Part shown: positions 36,740 through 46,022 of the stretch, one piece after another
Layout: each line of letters begins with the position of its first letter
How positions within the stretch are numbered: position 1 is the stretch's first letter
DNA from: Arcobacter sp.
GTDB lineage: Bacteria > Campylobacterota > Campylobacteria > Campylobacterales > Arcobacteraceae
Direction of reading: 5' to 3'
Length of the DNA: 64,000 nt
Assembly: GCA_003252105.1 (NCBI GenBank)
Contig: QKDL01000057.1
Span: forward strand, 1-64,000
Notes under the pieces: generated by a model
Databases searched by the model: none
Seen by the model: the letters and a program-made list of their open reading frames with translations, nothing else
Told to the model about the DNA's origin: nothing
Program-made: the position numbers and the translations under genes

Positions 36740-37888
36740 ATGGAAAATGAAAATAATATGAAGAGAAAACCTATAATTTTAAAAATACTTGAAAATGATC
36801 GTGGTGGTAAAATAGTTTTATCAATCCTTTTTGCAGTGGTTTTATATGTATCTATTGCAAACTTATTTTTCCCTCCTGATTCTGCACTATATGTTTCTAC
36901 ATATACTGTAACACTTTTAGGGAAGTATTTAGCATTTGCTTTACTTGCCCTTGCATTGGATTTAGTTTGGGGGTATATTGGGATACTTAGTCTTGGTCAT
37001 GGTGCTTTTTTTGCTCTTGGAGGATACGCTTTTGCAATGTATTTGATGAGACAAATAGGTGATAGAGGAGTTTATGGAAACCCTGAATTACCAGATTTTA
37101 TGGTATTTATGAACCTAAAAGAGTTACCATGGTTTTGGTATGGTTTTGATAATCCATTTTTTGCACTATTTATGGTTGCTTTAGTTCCAGCACTTTTAGC
37201 GTTTGTTTTTGGATACTTAGCATTTAGATCTAGAGTTACAGGTGTTTATTTATCAATCATAACTCAAGCTTTAACTTATGCACTTATGCTTGCATTTTTT
37301 AGAAACGATATGGGATTTGGTGGAAACAACGGATTAACAGATTTTAAAGATGTTCTTGGATTTGATTTACAAGCTGATTCTACAAGAATAGCTTTACTTA
37401 TCATCTCATTTATTGCACTTTTTATTGGTTATTTAATCTGTAGATTTATAATAAACTCAAGACTTGGTCGAGTTTGTATAGCAATTAGAGATGCAGAGAG
37501 TAGAACTAGATTTATAGGGTATAGAGTTGAACAATACAAACTTTTCATTTTTGTAGTATCTGCTATTTTAGCTGGAGTTGCAGGAGCACTTTATGTGCCA
37601 CAAGTAGGAATCATCAATCCAAATGTATTCTCTCCACTATTTTCTATTGAGCTTGTTATTTGGGTTGCAATAGGTGGAAGAGGAACCTTATATGGAGCAA
37701 TTGTTGGAGCTTTTGTAGTAAATTATGCAAGTACATATTTTACCTCAGCACTTCCAGAAGTTTGGTTATATGCTCTTGGTGGTTTATTTGTTGTAGTAAC
37801 ACTATTTTTACCACGTGGTATAGTTGGACTAATCTCTAAAATAAAACTTTCAAAACAAAAAGAGGAGGTGAACCATGCAGCTGCTTAA
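36740..37888 (+). CDS. urtC: Urea ABC transporter permease UrtC
   Basis: This is the second membrane permease, a LivM homologue of 382 aa. Diagnostic segments are LALDLVWGYIGILSLGHGAFFALGG (split near residue 80), ITQALTYALMLAFF and VIWVAIGGRGTLYGAIVGA. About nine hydrophobic helices are visible. Its 3' end overlaps urtD by 14 bp. Confidence 0.95.
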   Translation: MENENNMKRKPIILKILENDRGGKIVLSILFAVVLYVSIANLFFPPDSALYVSTYTVTLLGKYLAFALLALALDLVWGYIGILSLGHGAFFALGGYAFAMYLMRQIGDRGVYGNPELPDFMVFMNLKELPWFWYGFDNPFFALFMVALVPALLAFVFGYLAFRSRVTGVYLSIITQALTYALMLAFFRNDMGFGGNNGLTDFKDVLGFDLQADSTRIALLIISFIALFIGYLICRFIINSRLGRVCIAIRDAESRTRFIGYRVEQYKLFIFVVSAILAGVAGALYVPQVGIINPNVFSPLFSIELVIWVAIGGRGTLYGAIVGAFVVNYASTYFTSALPEVWLYALGGLFVVVTLFLPRGIVGLISKIKLSKQKEEVNHAAA

Positions 37889-38663
37889 ACATGATAATGA
37901 GCAAAATGTAGGGGATTTAAAAAAAGGTGACAGAATTCTATATTTGGATGATGTTACTGTAAGCTTTGATGGATTTAAAGCTCTAAATTCACTTTCACTT
38001 ACTATAGAATATGAAGAGTTAAGATGTATCATTGGGGCAAATGGAGCTGGAAAATCTACAATGATGGATGTAATCACAGGGAAAACAAAACCAGATACTG
38101 GCCATGTACTTTTTGGACAAGCTGTTGATTTACTTCAAATGGATGAACCAAGTATTGCTGAAGTTGGTATTGGAAGAAAATTTCAAAAACCAACAGTCTT
38201 TGAAGGTCATAGTGTATTTGAAAACCTAGAATTAGCTATGAAAGATGATAAAAGATTTTTCAAAACCTTATTTGCAAATTTACGTGCAGAACAAAAAGAT
38301 AAGATAGAACAAACTATGGAACTAATTGGTTTAAAAGACAACTATCATACCCATGCAGGTATCTTATCACATGGACAAAAACAGTGGTTAGAAATAGGGA
38401 TGCTACTTATGCAATCTCCAAAACTCCTACTTGTAGATGAGCCCGTTGCAGGGATGACACCAGGAGAGGTTGAAAAAACTGCACAGATTTTAACAGACCT
38501 TTCAAAATCACATAGTGTAGTTGTGGTTGAACACGATATGGAATTTATTAGAAGTATTGCTAAAAAAGTTACTGTACTTCATGAGGGTTCTGTTTTGGCA
38601 GAGGGTTCTATGAAAGATGTTCAGAATAATGAAAAAGTTAGACGTGTGTATTTAGGAGAATAG
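37875..38663 (+). CDS. urtD: Urea ABC transporter ATP-binding protein UrtD
   Basis: This 262-aa LivG-type ATPase has Walker A GANGAGKST (about residues 53-61), signature LSHGQKQWLEIG, Walker B LLLVDEPVAGMTPGE and a switch His in VVVEHDMEFI. GRKFQKPTVFEGHSVFENLELA is typical of UrtD. AGAGGAGG precedes the ATG within the end of urtC. Confidence 0.95.
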   Translation: MQLLKHDNEQNVGDLKKGDRILYLDDVTVSFDGFKALNSLSLTIEYEELRCIIGANGAGKSTMMDVITGKTKPDTGHVLFGQAVDLLQMDEPSIAEVGIGRKFQKPTVFEGHSVFENLELAMKDDKRFFKTLFANLRAEQKDKIEQTMELIGLKDNYHTHAGILSHGQKQWLEIGMLLMQSPKLLLVDEPVAGMTPGEVEKTAQILTDLSKSHSVVVVEHDMEFIRSIAKKVTVLHEGSVLAEGSMKDVQNNEKVRRVYLGE

Positions 38664-38664
38664 T

Positions 38665-39360
38665 ATGATAAATATTAAAAATTTAAATCAATTTTATGGA
38701 CAAAGTCATACTCTATGGGATTTAAACCTTGAGATTAAACAAGGAAGATGTACTTGTCTTATGGGAAGAAATGGAGTTGGAAAAACAACTTTAGCAAAAG
38801 CTATTATGGGTTTACTTCCTATAAAAGATGGGGAAATTCTTTTTGAAGAAACAAACATAGCTAAACTTGGAAGTGAAAAAAGAGCAGGTTTAGGTATAGG
38901 TTATGTTCCACAAGGAAGAGAGATATTCTCACAACTAACTGTTAAAGAGAATTTAGAGATAGGATTACTTGGAAATAGAAATGGTTTAAAGCAAGTTCCC
39001 GATAAAATATATGAACTATTTCCAGTTTTAAAAGATATGCTAAAAAGAAAAGGTGGTGACCTCTCAGGTGGTCAACAACAACAATTAGCTATTGGAAGAG
39101 CTTTATGTTTAGAACCAAAGGTTCTAATCCTTGATGAACCAAGTGAGGGAATTCAACCAAATATCGTTCAACAAATTGGAGGAGTAATTGATTATCTTAC
39201 TAAAGAGGAGAAAATCACTGTTATACTAGTTGAACAAAAACTACCATTTGCCAGACGTCATGGAGATGACTTCTTTTTACTTGATAGAGGAAGTGTAGTG
39301 GCAAACGGGGAGATAAAAGAGTTAAATGAACAAATAGTAGAGCAGTATTTATCAGTATAA
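38665..39360 (+). CDS. urtE: Urea ABC transporter ATP-binding protein UrtE
   Basis: This 231-aa LivF-type ATPase has Walker A GRNGVGKTT, signature LSGGQQQQLAIGRAL, Walker B VLILDEPSEGIQPNIV and VEQKLPFARR after it. It begins 1 bp after the urtD stop and abuts ureD directly, linking urea uptake to urease in one transcript. Confidence 0.95.
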   Translation: MINIKNLNQFYGQSHTLWDLNLEIKQGRCTCLMGRNGVGKTTLAKAIMGLLPIKDGEILFEETNIAKLGSEKRAGLGIGYVPQGREIFSQLTVKENLEIGLLGNRNGLKQVPDKIYELFPVLKDMLKRKGGDLSGGQQQQLAIGRALCLEPKVLILDEPSEGIQPNIVQQIGGVIDYLTKEEKITVILVEQKLPFARRHGDDFFLLDRGSVVANGEIKELNEQIVEQYLSV

Positions 39361-40110
39361 ATGAGTATATCTTTTGAACTAAAAAACGATACATTTTCTT
39401 TAAAAAAATTAAATCTACCCTCTAGGTATTTTTATTTTCAAGAAAAAGAAAACTATATAAAACTTCTTAGCATTGGGGAAGGGATTTTTCCAAAAGATAG
39501 AATAAAAACAAAAATAGTTCTTGAAAACTCAAATTTAGTTTTGACAACTGAATCAGCAACAAAAGTTTATGCTTCTAAAAAAGAGTTTGGGATAAATAGT
39601 GTAAATATCTCTTTAAAAAACTCTAACTTAGAGGTTTTAAATGATGAATTGATTTTATTTAAAGACTCAAAACTTTTACAGTTTTTAAATATAAAAACTG
39701 ATGAAAGCTCAACGTTTTTTTATAGTGATATTCTTACCCAAGGAAGAAGCTACGAACACTTTGATTTCCAAAATTTAGTGGTAAGAAATAAATTCTATAC
39801 CCAAAACACTCTTGAATACTTTGAAAACTTCGAAGTAAACGGTGATGAGCTAAAGAACTATATAAAAAGACATGAAGATGCAAACTATATCTATCTAAAG
39901 TGTTATATTAAATTAGATAAAAATGTTGAGTTTTTAGACAAACTTTATAAAAAAGGGTTTGCTTCATTTGGATATACTAAAACAAAAAAGATTATAATTG
40001 GAACAATTAGTTCTAAAAATATGGACGAGATTAAAAAAATACAAAAAGAGATTTGGACTTTATATAGAAGTGAATTAAACAAAGAAAAATTTGATTTAGG
40101 GAAACAATAG
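39361..40110 (+). CDS. ureD: Urease accessory protein UreD (UreH in Helicobacter)
   Basis: This 249-aa protein is the scaffold that binds apo-urease and passes nickel from UreG/UreF. It shows the UreD pattern in divergent form: [29 protein letters not shown] (the conserved T-x-x-A-T/S-K-V-Y segment) and [18 protein letters not shown]. It starts immediately after urtE without a spacer and shares its ribosome-site region with the urtE 3' end. ureAB follows after 8 bp. Confidence 0.88.
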   Translation: MSISFELKNDTFSLKKLNLPSRYFYFQEKENYIKLLSIGEGIFPKDRIKTKIVLENSNLVLTTESATKVYASKKEFGINSVNISLKNSNLEVLNDELILFKDSKLLQFLNIKTDESSTFFYSDILTQGRSYEHFDFQNLVVRNKFYTQNTLEYFENFEVNGDELKNYIKRHEDANYIYLKCYIKLDKNVEFLDKLYKKGFASFGYTKTKKIIIGTISSKNMDEIKKIQKEIWTLYRSELNKEKFDLGKQ

Positions 40111-40118
40111 GAGGGGCA

Positions 40119-40799
40119 ATGTTTTTAACTAACCGTGAACAAGAAAAGTTGATGATATATACTGCATCAAAGTTAGCTTGGGAGAGAAAAGAGAGAGGAC
40201 TTAAACTTAACTATCCCGAAGCTGTTGCCATTATCAGCTCTTTTATCCTTGAAGGTGCAAGAGATGGTAAAAGTGTTGCCCAACTAATGGTTGATGCTAC
40301 AAAAGTATTAGGTGAAGATGATGTTATGCCAGGAGTTGCTTCAATGATGCATATGGTACAAACAGAAGCTACTTTTGATGATGGAACAAAACTAGTAACA
40401 GTGCACAATCCAATCCCTGTAAAACAATCTAAGGTTACTCCTGGCGAATATTTTATAGACGAGGGTGAGATTGAATTAAATGAGGAGAAAGAGGAAACTG
40501 AAATAGAAGTTGAAAATATTGGTGATAGGCCTATACAAGTTGGTTCACACTACCACTTCTTTGAGGTAAATGCTTCGCTTGATTTTAATAGAAAAAAAGC
40601 TTATGGGAAAAGATTAAATATCCCTTCTGGAACCTCTGTTAGATTTGAGCCTGGTTCTTCTAAAAAAGTAAGTTTAGTTGACTTTGCAGGTGAGAGATAT
40701 ATTAGTGGATTTAATGGTTTAGTTGAAGGTTTCTTAGATAAGAAAAAAACTAAAGAGAAAGCTATGAAAAAATTAGACAAATTTTTAGGAAATAAATAA
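40119..40799 (+). CDS. ureA: Urease gamma-beta fusion subunit
   Basis: The 226-aa polypeptide joins urease gamma (about 1-100: [26 protein letters not shown] in two parts, [15 protein letters not shown]) to beta (about 106-226: [32 protein letters not shown]). Such fusion is known in Helicobacter UreA, whereas most bacteria encode UreA and UreB apart. GGAGGGGCA precedes the ATG. Its stop overlaps the start of ureC by 1 bp. Confidence 0.95.
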   Translation: MFLTNREQEKLMIYTASKLAWERKERGLKLNYPEAVAIISSFILEGARDGKSVAQLMVDATKVLGEDDVMPGVASMMHMVQTEATFDDGTKLVTVHNPIPVKQSKVTPGEYFIDEGEIELNEEKEETEIEVENIGDRPIQVGSHYHFFEVNASLDFNRKKAYGKRLNIPSGTSVRFEPGSSKKVSLVDFAGERYISGFNGLVEGFLDKKKTKEKAMKKLDKFLGNK

Positions 40800-42505
40800 T
40801 GAAGATATCAAAAGAAAAATATGCATCAATGTATGGACCAACAACTGGCGATAGATTTAGATTAGCTGATACAAGTTTAATTGCAAAAATTGAAAAAGAT
40901 TTTACAACTTATGGAGAAGAATCAAAATTTGGTGGTGGTAAAACTATCAGAGATGGGATGAGCCAATCTCCAACAGCAGGAAAAGAGGTAGCTGATTTAA
41001 TCATCACAAATGCTATTATCATAGATTATACAGGTATTGTAAAAGGGGATATAGGTATCAAAGAGGGGAAAATCTCAGCTATTGGTAAATCTGGAAATCC
41101 AAACAACTGTGATAATATCACAAAAGGTTTAGAGATAGGTGCAAACACAGAGATTCTTTCAGCGGAAGGGAAAATCATCACTGCTGGTGGGATTGATTCA
41201 CATATTCACTTTATAAGCCCAGGACAAATAGATGAAGCTTTAAGTTCAGGGGTAACCACTATGATTGGTGGAGGAACAGGACCAAATACTGGAACAAACG
41301 CTACAACTTGTACTCCAGGTGAATGGAATATCACAAAAATGATTGAAGCTGTTGATGACTTGCCACTAAATTTTGGTTTTATGGGTAAAGGAAATAGTTC
41401 AAACTATGATGCCCTAAAAGCTCAAATTGAAGGTGGAGCTATGGGGCTTAAACTTCATGAGGATTGGGGAACTACTCCAAAAGCAATTGATACTTGTCTA
41501 AAGGTTGCGGATGATTATGATGTACAAGTTGCTATTCACACTGACACTTTAAATGAATCAGGATTTGTAGACAATACCGTTGATGCTTTTGGTGGAAGAA
41601 CTATTCACACTTTTCATAGTGAGGGTGCAGGTGGTGGTCATGCACCTGATATATTGAGCGTTGCAGGGCTTGCTAATATCTTGCCATCAAGTACAAACCC
41701 AACACTTCCTTATACAAAAAATACAATTGAAGAGCACCTTGATATGCTTATGGTTTGTCACCATTTGAGCCCAAAGATTCCAGAAGATGTAAGTTTTGCA
41801 GAGAGTAGAATTAGAGGTAAAACTATAGCAGCGGAGGATGTATTACACGATATTGGAGCTATTTCAATTACAAGTTCTGACTCACAAGCTATGGGTAGAG
41901 TTGGTGAAGTTGTTATAAGAACTTGGCAAGTAGCTGATTCTATGAAAAAACAAAGGGGCGCACTAGATAGTGATGATGAACTTTGTGATAATGAAAGAAT
42001 CAAAAGATATATTGCAAAATATACTATAAACCCAGCTATTGCTTGTGGAATTGATACTCATGTAGGAAGTGTAGAGGTTGGCAAAATGGCTGACTTAGTT
42101 CTATGGACACCTGCATTTTTTGGAGTTAAGCCAGAGATTATCTTAAAAGGTGGATTTATAGCTTTAGCTATGATGGGTGATTCAAATGCATCTATTCCAA
42201 CACCTGAACCAAATATGTATAGACCAATGTTTGGAAGTTTAGGAAAAGCTGCTGCTAATACCAGTGCAATTTTTGTTTCACATAAATCTATCGATAAAGG
42301 GATTGAAGAGAAGCTAAATGTAAACAAAGTATTCTTACCAGTTAAAAACACAAGAAATATTGGTAAAAAAAATATGAAACTAAATGACTTCATAGGGAAG
42401 ATTGAAATAGATCCTGAGACATATGATGTAAAAGTTGATGGTAAATTAATAGAGTCAAATTATCAATCTAATTTACCAATGGCAAAAAGATATTTCTTAT
42501 TTTAG
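40799..42505 (+). CDS. ureC: Urease alpha (catalytic) subunit
   Basis: The 568-aa catalytic subunit hydrolyses urea to ammonia and carbamate at a di-nickel site. Nickel ligands are visible in [12 protein letters not shown], in GLKLHEDWG (the carbamylated Lys, near residue 219), in [13 protein letters not shown] and in [16 protein letters not shown]. The flap Cys/His pair is in [14 protein letters not shown]. The length is standard. In Helicobacter naming it would be UreB. Confidence 0.97.
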   Translation: MKISKEKYASMYGPTTGDRFRLADTSLIAKIEKDFTTYGEESKFGGGKTIRDGMSQSPTAGKEVADLIITNAIIIDYTGIVKGDIGIKEGKISAIGKSGNPNNCDNITKGLEIGANTEILSAEGKIITAGGIDSHIHFISPGQIDEALSSGVTTMIGGGTGPNTGTNATTCTPGEWNITKMIEAVDDLPLNFGFMGKGNSSNYDALKAQIEGGAMGLKLHEDWGTTPKAIDTCLKVADDYDVQVAIHTDTLNESGFVDNTVDAFGGRTIHTFHSEGAGGGHAPDILSVAGLANILPSSTNPTLPYTKNTIEEHLDMLMVCHHLSPKIPEDVSFAESRIRGKTIAAEDVLHDIGAISITSSDSQAMGRVGEVVIRTWQVADSMKKQRGALDSDDELCDNERIKRYIAKYTINPAIACGIDTHVGSVEVGKMADLVLWTPAFFGVKPEIILKGGFIALAMMGDSNASIPTPEPNMYRPMFGSLGKAAANTSAIFVSHKSIDKGIEEKLNVNKVFLPVKNTRNIGKKNMKLNDFIGKIEIDPETYDVKVDGKLIESNYQSNLPMAKRYFLF

Positions 42506-42517
42506 GAGACAAAAACT

Positions 42518-42952
42518 ATGATAAAAAAAGTAATTGAGATAAAAAGAGATATCCAAGCAAATGATGAAGTAAGATTAGATTGGTTTGATATGCAAAAACC
42601 AAATCTTTGTGCTATTTCAAACAAAGAGGTAGAGTTTATTGTAAAAGCAAAATATACACATCTTCATGAGGGAGATATTTTAGTTTGTGAAGATGGTTAT
42701 GCAATAAGTGTGCAAAAAAGTGAAGATGAAATTGTTATATTAAACTTTAGTGACCATATTACCTTTGCAAAGATTGCTTATGAGATTGGAAATCGTCACC
42801 AACCAATATGTATAGAGGATTTTAAAATTACCGTTTTAAATGATATCTCGTTACAAGATATTATAAAAGCTTGTGAATCCATAGATAAAGTTGAGGTTAC
42901 AAAAACTAAAACTATTTTTAAACCAAATGGAAATGCCCACCACTCACACTAA
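42518..42952 (+). CDS. ureE: Urease accessory nickel chaperone UreE
   Basis: This 144-aa nickel-binding protein delivers Ni to the urease activation complex. It has the family segment ANDEVRLDWFDMQKPNL, the conserved metal-site region YEIGNRHQPICIED (His near residue 96), and a short His-ending tail (NGNAHHSH) in place of the long His-rich tail of Klebsiella UreE. GGAGACAAAAACT precedes the ATG. The stop overlaps ureF by 1 bp. Confidence 0.93.
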   Translation: MIKKVIEIKRDIQANDEVRLDWFDMQKPNLCAISNKEVEFIVKAKYTHLHEGDILVCEDGYAISVQKSEDEIVILNFSDHITFAKIAYEIGNRHQPICIEDFKITVLNDISLQDIIKACESIDKVEVTKTKTIFKPNGNAHHSH

Positions 42953-43622
42953 TGAAAAATATTAAAGCCCTAAGTAGATTTATTCAAATATTAGACTCAG
43001 TGTTCCCTTCGGGGGCATTTGTACACTCTTTTGGGCTTGAGCCCCATATTGTTTTACAAAAGGTTCAAAACAAAGAGGAATTAAAACTTTTTTTAGAGAA
43101 TTTAATTATTGACCAATACCAAAAAATGGAGTTTTGTGCTGTAAAAAAAGTTTATAAGGCTTTGAAAAGCAATGCTCTAAAAACTCTTGTAAAAGAGGAT
43201 GAAAAATACTCTTGTATGTTAAGTTTTGAGTATGCAAAAGCTTCTAAAGATTTAGGACAAAACTATCTAAAACAGTTAAATTTTGATATAAAAGACTCCA
43301 CTGTAAAAGAATATTTTGATTTAGTAAAAACTAATAAAACCTACGGCAATGAGATATTTGTTTTAAGTGCCTATGCCTAGGGCTTGATAAAAAAACTTTT
43401 TTACTTTTATGGACAAAAAAGAGTTTAATAAATATTGCAAGTTGTAGTTTAAAAATCTCTAGAATTAAACCTTCAGATATTCAACAACTATTATTTGAAT
43501 TTGATGGGAAAATTGAAAATCTGATAAAAAATAAAAATAAAAGATTTAGTAACTTCAATCCACTTTTTGAGGAAGTTATACTTTCTCATTTAAATTTAGA
43601 GCCAAAGATGTTTACAACATAA
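42952..43622 (+). pseudogene. ureF: Urease accessory protein UreF, interrupted by a one-base frameshift
   Basis: The first frame (42952-43380) encodes the UreF N-terminal 142 aa (IQILDSVFPSGAFVHSFGLE, YGNEIFVLSAYA) and ends at TAG. The -1 frame from 43377 to 43622 continues the family without a gap: LGLDKKTFLLLWTKKS, then IASCSLKISRIKPSDIQQLL and FNPLFEEVILSHLNLEPKMF. Together they make about 223 aa, the normal UreF length. Restoring one base near GCCTAG (43375-43380), for example GCCC, would mend the gene. No classical slippery heptamer is present. UreF is needed to activate urease, so this is a real lesion, a phase-variable state or a sequence error. Confidence 0.85.
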
Positions 43623-43637
43623 AAAGGAAAATATATT

Positions 43638-44225
43638 ATGTCAATAAAAATTGGAATAGCTGGACCTGTTGGAAGTGGAAAAACTTCTATTATTGAAACC
43701 CTTACAAATTTGTTAAAAGATAAATACACTTTAGGGATTGTTACAAACGATATATATACAACAGAAGATGCAAACTATTTAAAAAGTAAACTTGATATAA
43801 ATAATGAACAAATTATTGGTGTAGAAACTGGTGGTTGCCCACATACAGCGATAAGAGATGATATTTCTATGAATCAAAAAGCAGTTGAAGAGTTAGAAGA
43901 AAAATTTAACCCTGATATTATCTTTGTTGAAAGTGGAGGAGATAATTTAAGTGCTACTTTTTCTTATGAATTGATTGATTATTATCTTTATGTAATTGAT
44001 GTGGCACAGGGTGCAGATATCCCTAGAAAAAAAGGAGCTGGACTACTTTTTTGTGATTTATTAGTTGCCAATAAAATAGACCTATGTCCTTATGTAAATG
44101 TTGACTTAAAAAGTTTCAAAGAGGATGTTAAAACAAATAGAAAAAATAAACCATCTGTTTTTATTTCTAGAAATGAGCCACAAACTATTCAGAAATTAGT
44201 TGATTGGATTGAAGCATTAAAATAG
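43638..44225 (+). CDS. ureG: Urease accessory GTPase UreG
   Basis: The 195-aa SIMIBI GTPase drives nickel insertion into urease. The P-loop is GPVGSGKTS (8-16); TNDIYTTEDA, VETGGCPHTAIRDD (the Cys-Pro-His nickel motif) and FVESGGDNLSATFS follow. AAAAAGGAAAAT precedes the ATG, 15 bp after the end of ureF. It is the last gene of the urea operon, and its end overlaps the convergent marR-type gene by 9 bp. Confidence 0.96.
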   Translation: MSIKIGIAGPVGSGKTSIIETLTNLLKDKYTLGIVTNDIYTTEDANYLKSKLDINNEQIIGVETGGCPHTAIRDDISMNQKAVEELEEKFNPDIIFVESGGDNLSATFSYELIDYYLYVIDVAQGADIPRKKGAGLLFCDLLVANKIDLCPYVNVDLKSFKEDVKTNRKNKPSVFISRNEPQTIQKLVDWIEALK

Positions 44226-44693
44226 ATTCAAAGATATCTTTTTTAATACATTTTTTAAATCTTCCTTCTCTTTTGTAGAGAGGAAGTCAAACATTTTTGC
44301 TCTTAAAATTGCAATTTCATCTAAACAAGCTAACAAAATTTTTTCACCCTCATTTTCGAGTTTTACTAAAGTACTTCTTTTATCACTTTCACAAGCAACT
44401 CTTGAGATATAGTTTAAAGCTTGTAGTTTTTTTAAAACCTTTGTCATCCCACCTGAAGAAAATACTATAGAATCGTACAAATCAGTAGGGGATAAAATCT
44501 TACCGTTAAAATATAATGCAGCTAAAACATCTAACTCAGAATGTATCAAACCATATTTCTCTTTCAATAACTGTTCATTTAAACTAAATAGTTTTTTATG
44601 AATCAAAGTTATAGGCAAAGTAATATTAAAAATATCATACCTTTCGATTTTACCGGCATTGTCAAAAAAATGTTCAATATGCTTTTTTTCCAT
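44217..44693 (-). CDS. MarR-family regulator divergent to the efflux operon
   Basis: The 158-aa protein has the MarR winged-helix layout: LLKEKYGLIHSELDVLAAL, then LSPTDLYDSIVFSSGGMTKVLKKL (recognition helix, in two parts) and the wing with VACESDKRSTLVKLENEG. Its gene diverges from the tolC-type gene, and two palindromes lie in the 102-bp space between them. It is the likely repressor of that operon. The effector is unknown. Confidence 0.9.
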   Translation of the reverse strand: MEKKHIEHFFDNAGKIERYDIFNITLPITLIHKKLFSLNEQLLKEKYGLIHSELDVLAALYFNGKILSPTDLYDSIVFSSGGMTKVLKKLQALNYISRVACESDKRSTLVKLENEGEKILLACLDEIAILRAKMFDFLSTKEKEDLKNVLKKISLNLF

Positions 44694-44728
44694 AATCGAA
44701 TCTTAACATAAAATAAATAAAAAGAAAA

Positions 44729-44781
44729 TATCTTTCTAGTAAGATATATTTAAGTTCCTCTATGTTATCTTTCTAGAAAGA
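44729..44781. promoter_or_regulatory. Two palindromic operators between marR and the efflux operon
   Basis: TATCTT-TCTAGT-AAGATA (44729-44746) and the perfect 14-bp palindrome TCTTTCTAGAAAGA (44768-44781) share the core TCTTTCTAG(T/A)AAGA. The centres are 37 bp apart. The second ends 3 bp before the AAGGAG ribosome site, so binding there would also block initiation. They are likely MarR-type binding sites controlling both genes. Confidence 0.7.
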
Positions 44782-44795
44782 CACAAGGAGTAAAA

Positions 44796-46022
44796 TTGAA
44801 AAATTTTCTATTGTTATTTACCTTACCGATTTTTTTATGGAGTCAAAACTTAAATGAATTAATAGACTTAGCACAAAAAAATAGACTAGTCAATTCATAC
44901 AATTATGGACTAGATTCACTAAAAGATGAATACAAAAGTGTAAAACAAGGGTATCTGCCAAGTGTAGATATTGGTGCAAACTATTCACAAGCAAAAAATG
45001 AGATCTCAAGTGTTGCTGATAAAACTACAACAGCTCATGCTTCCGTAAGTTATACTTTGTATGATGGAGGAAAAAGAGAAGACACATATAAAAGTTATGA
45101 AAGTAATATAAAAAGTTCTGAAGAAAATATTGTAGCTATAAAAAATCAAATTGCTTTAGATGTAGTAAATTATTATTACAACTATTTCTCTTTACTTGCA
45201 CAAAAAGAAGCAAAGATAAAAGAGATAGAACAATTAAATGCACAATATGAAAGATTAAAAAAATTTTATGATGTGGGTACAACAACAGAAGATGAATTAC
45301 AAAAAATCATCTCAAATGTTGAAAGTGCAAATGTAAACTTACATGAAATAGAGTTAAATATCCAAACTATCTTACACAATCTTGAGTACGTAGTAGGGCA
45401 AAGAGTTGATTTAACAACTGGTTCAACAATAAAAGAATCAATAGAGTCAAAAGAGAGTTTAAGAGCTGATATCAAAGCTTTAGAGTATAATTTAGATACA
45501 AAACTAAATCAAGCTAATATTGAAAAAAGTGCAAATTTACCTACAGTTAGTTTAGACAATACATATACTTACTATGATATGGATTTTAAAAATAATGCCT
45601 ACTCTTACCCAATAGATGACCAAAATATTTTTTCTGTTAATCTTCAATGGAATATCTTCTCATTTGGAGAAACAAAAAGTAAGTATGAATCAAAATACAA
45701 AGAGTTTTTAAGTGCAAAATCTCAATATGAATATGAAAAAAACAAAGCCAATGTAGATTTACAATTAGCTAAAAAAGCATATGAGATTGCAAAACTAAAA
45801 ATTAAATCAGCAGAGGCTAGTTTAAAAGCTGCACAATCTGCTTATGAGGTTATAAAATCAAAATATCAAAATGGTTTAATCGACAATGTTGCATATCTAC
45901 AAAGTCTAAGTGAAAAATTTGATGCAATTAGTACACTTAAAGCTGCGACTTTTGATTTAGAAGTTAAAAAAGCAAATATTATCTACCATACTGGGGAAAA
46001 TTTAAAGGATTATATTCAATGA
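44796..46022 (+). CDS. TolC-family outer-membrane efflux protein
   Basis: This 408-aa exported protein has a signal peptide (residues 1-16, FLWSQ) and two repeated coiled-coil halves rich in Ala, Lys and Glu (for example YYNYFSLLAQKEAKIKEIEQ and AEASLKAAQSAYEVIKSKYQ). It would form the outer-membrane channel for the RND pump. The start is TTG 44796, 5 bp after AAGGAG; no ATG is suitably placed. It overlaps the adaptor gene by 4 bp. Confidence 0.9.
   Translation: MKNFLLLFTLPIFLWSQNLNELIDLAQKNRLVNSYNYGLDSLKDEYKSVKQGYLPSVDIGANYSQAKNEISSVADKTTTAHASVSYTLYDGGKREDTYKSYESNIKSSEENIVAIKNQIALDVVNYYYNYFSLLAQKEAKIKEIEQLNAQYERLKKFYDVGTTTEDELQKIISNVESANVNLHEIELNIQTILHNLEYVVGQRVDLTTGSTIKESIESKESLRADIKALEYNLDTKLNQANIEKSANLPTVSLDNTYTYYDMDFKNNAYSYPIDDQNIFSVNLQWNIFSFGETKSKYESKYKEFLSAKSQYEYEKNKANVDLQLAKKAYEIAKLKIKSAEASLKAAQSAYEVIKSKYQNGLIDNVAYLQSLSEKFDAISTLKAATFDLEVKKANIIYHTGENLKDYIQ

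Noticed and set aside
43377-43622. Separate small gene after ureF
   Set aside because: The sequence continues UreF without a gap and has no start codon or ribosome site of its own, so it is the second part of the same gene.
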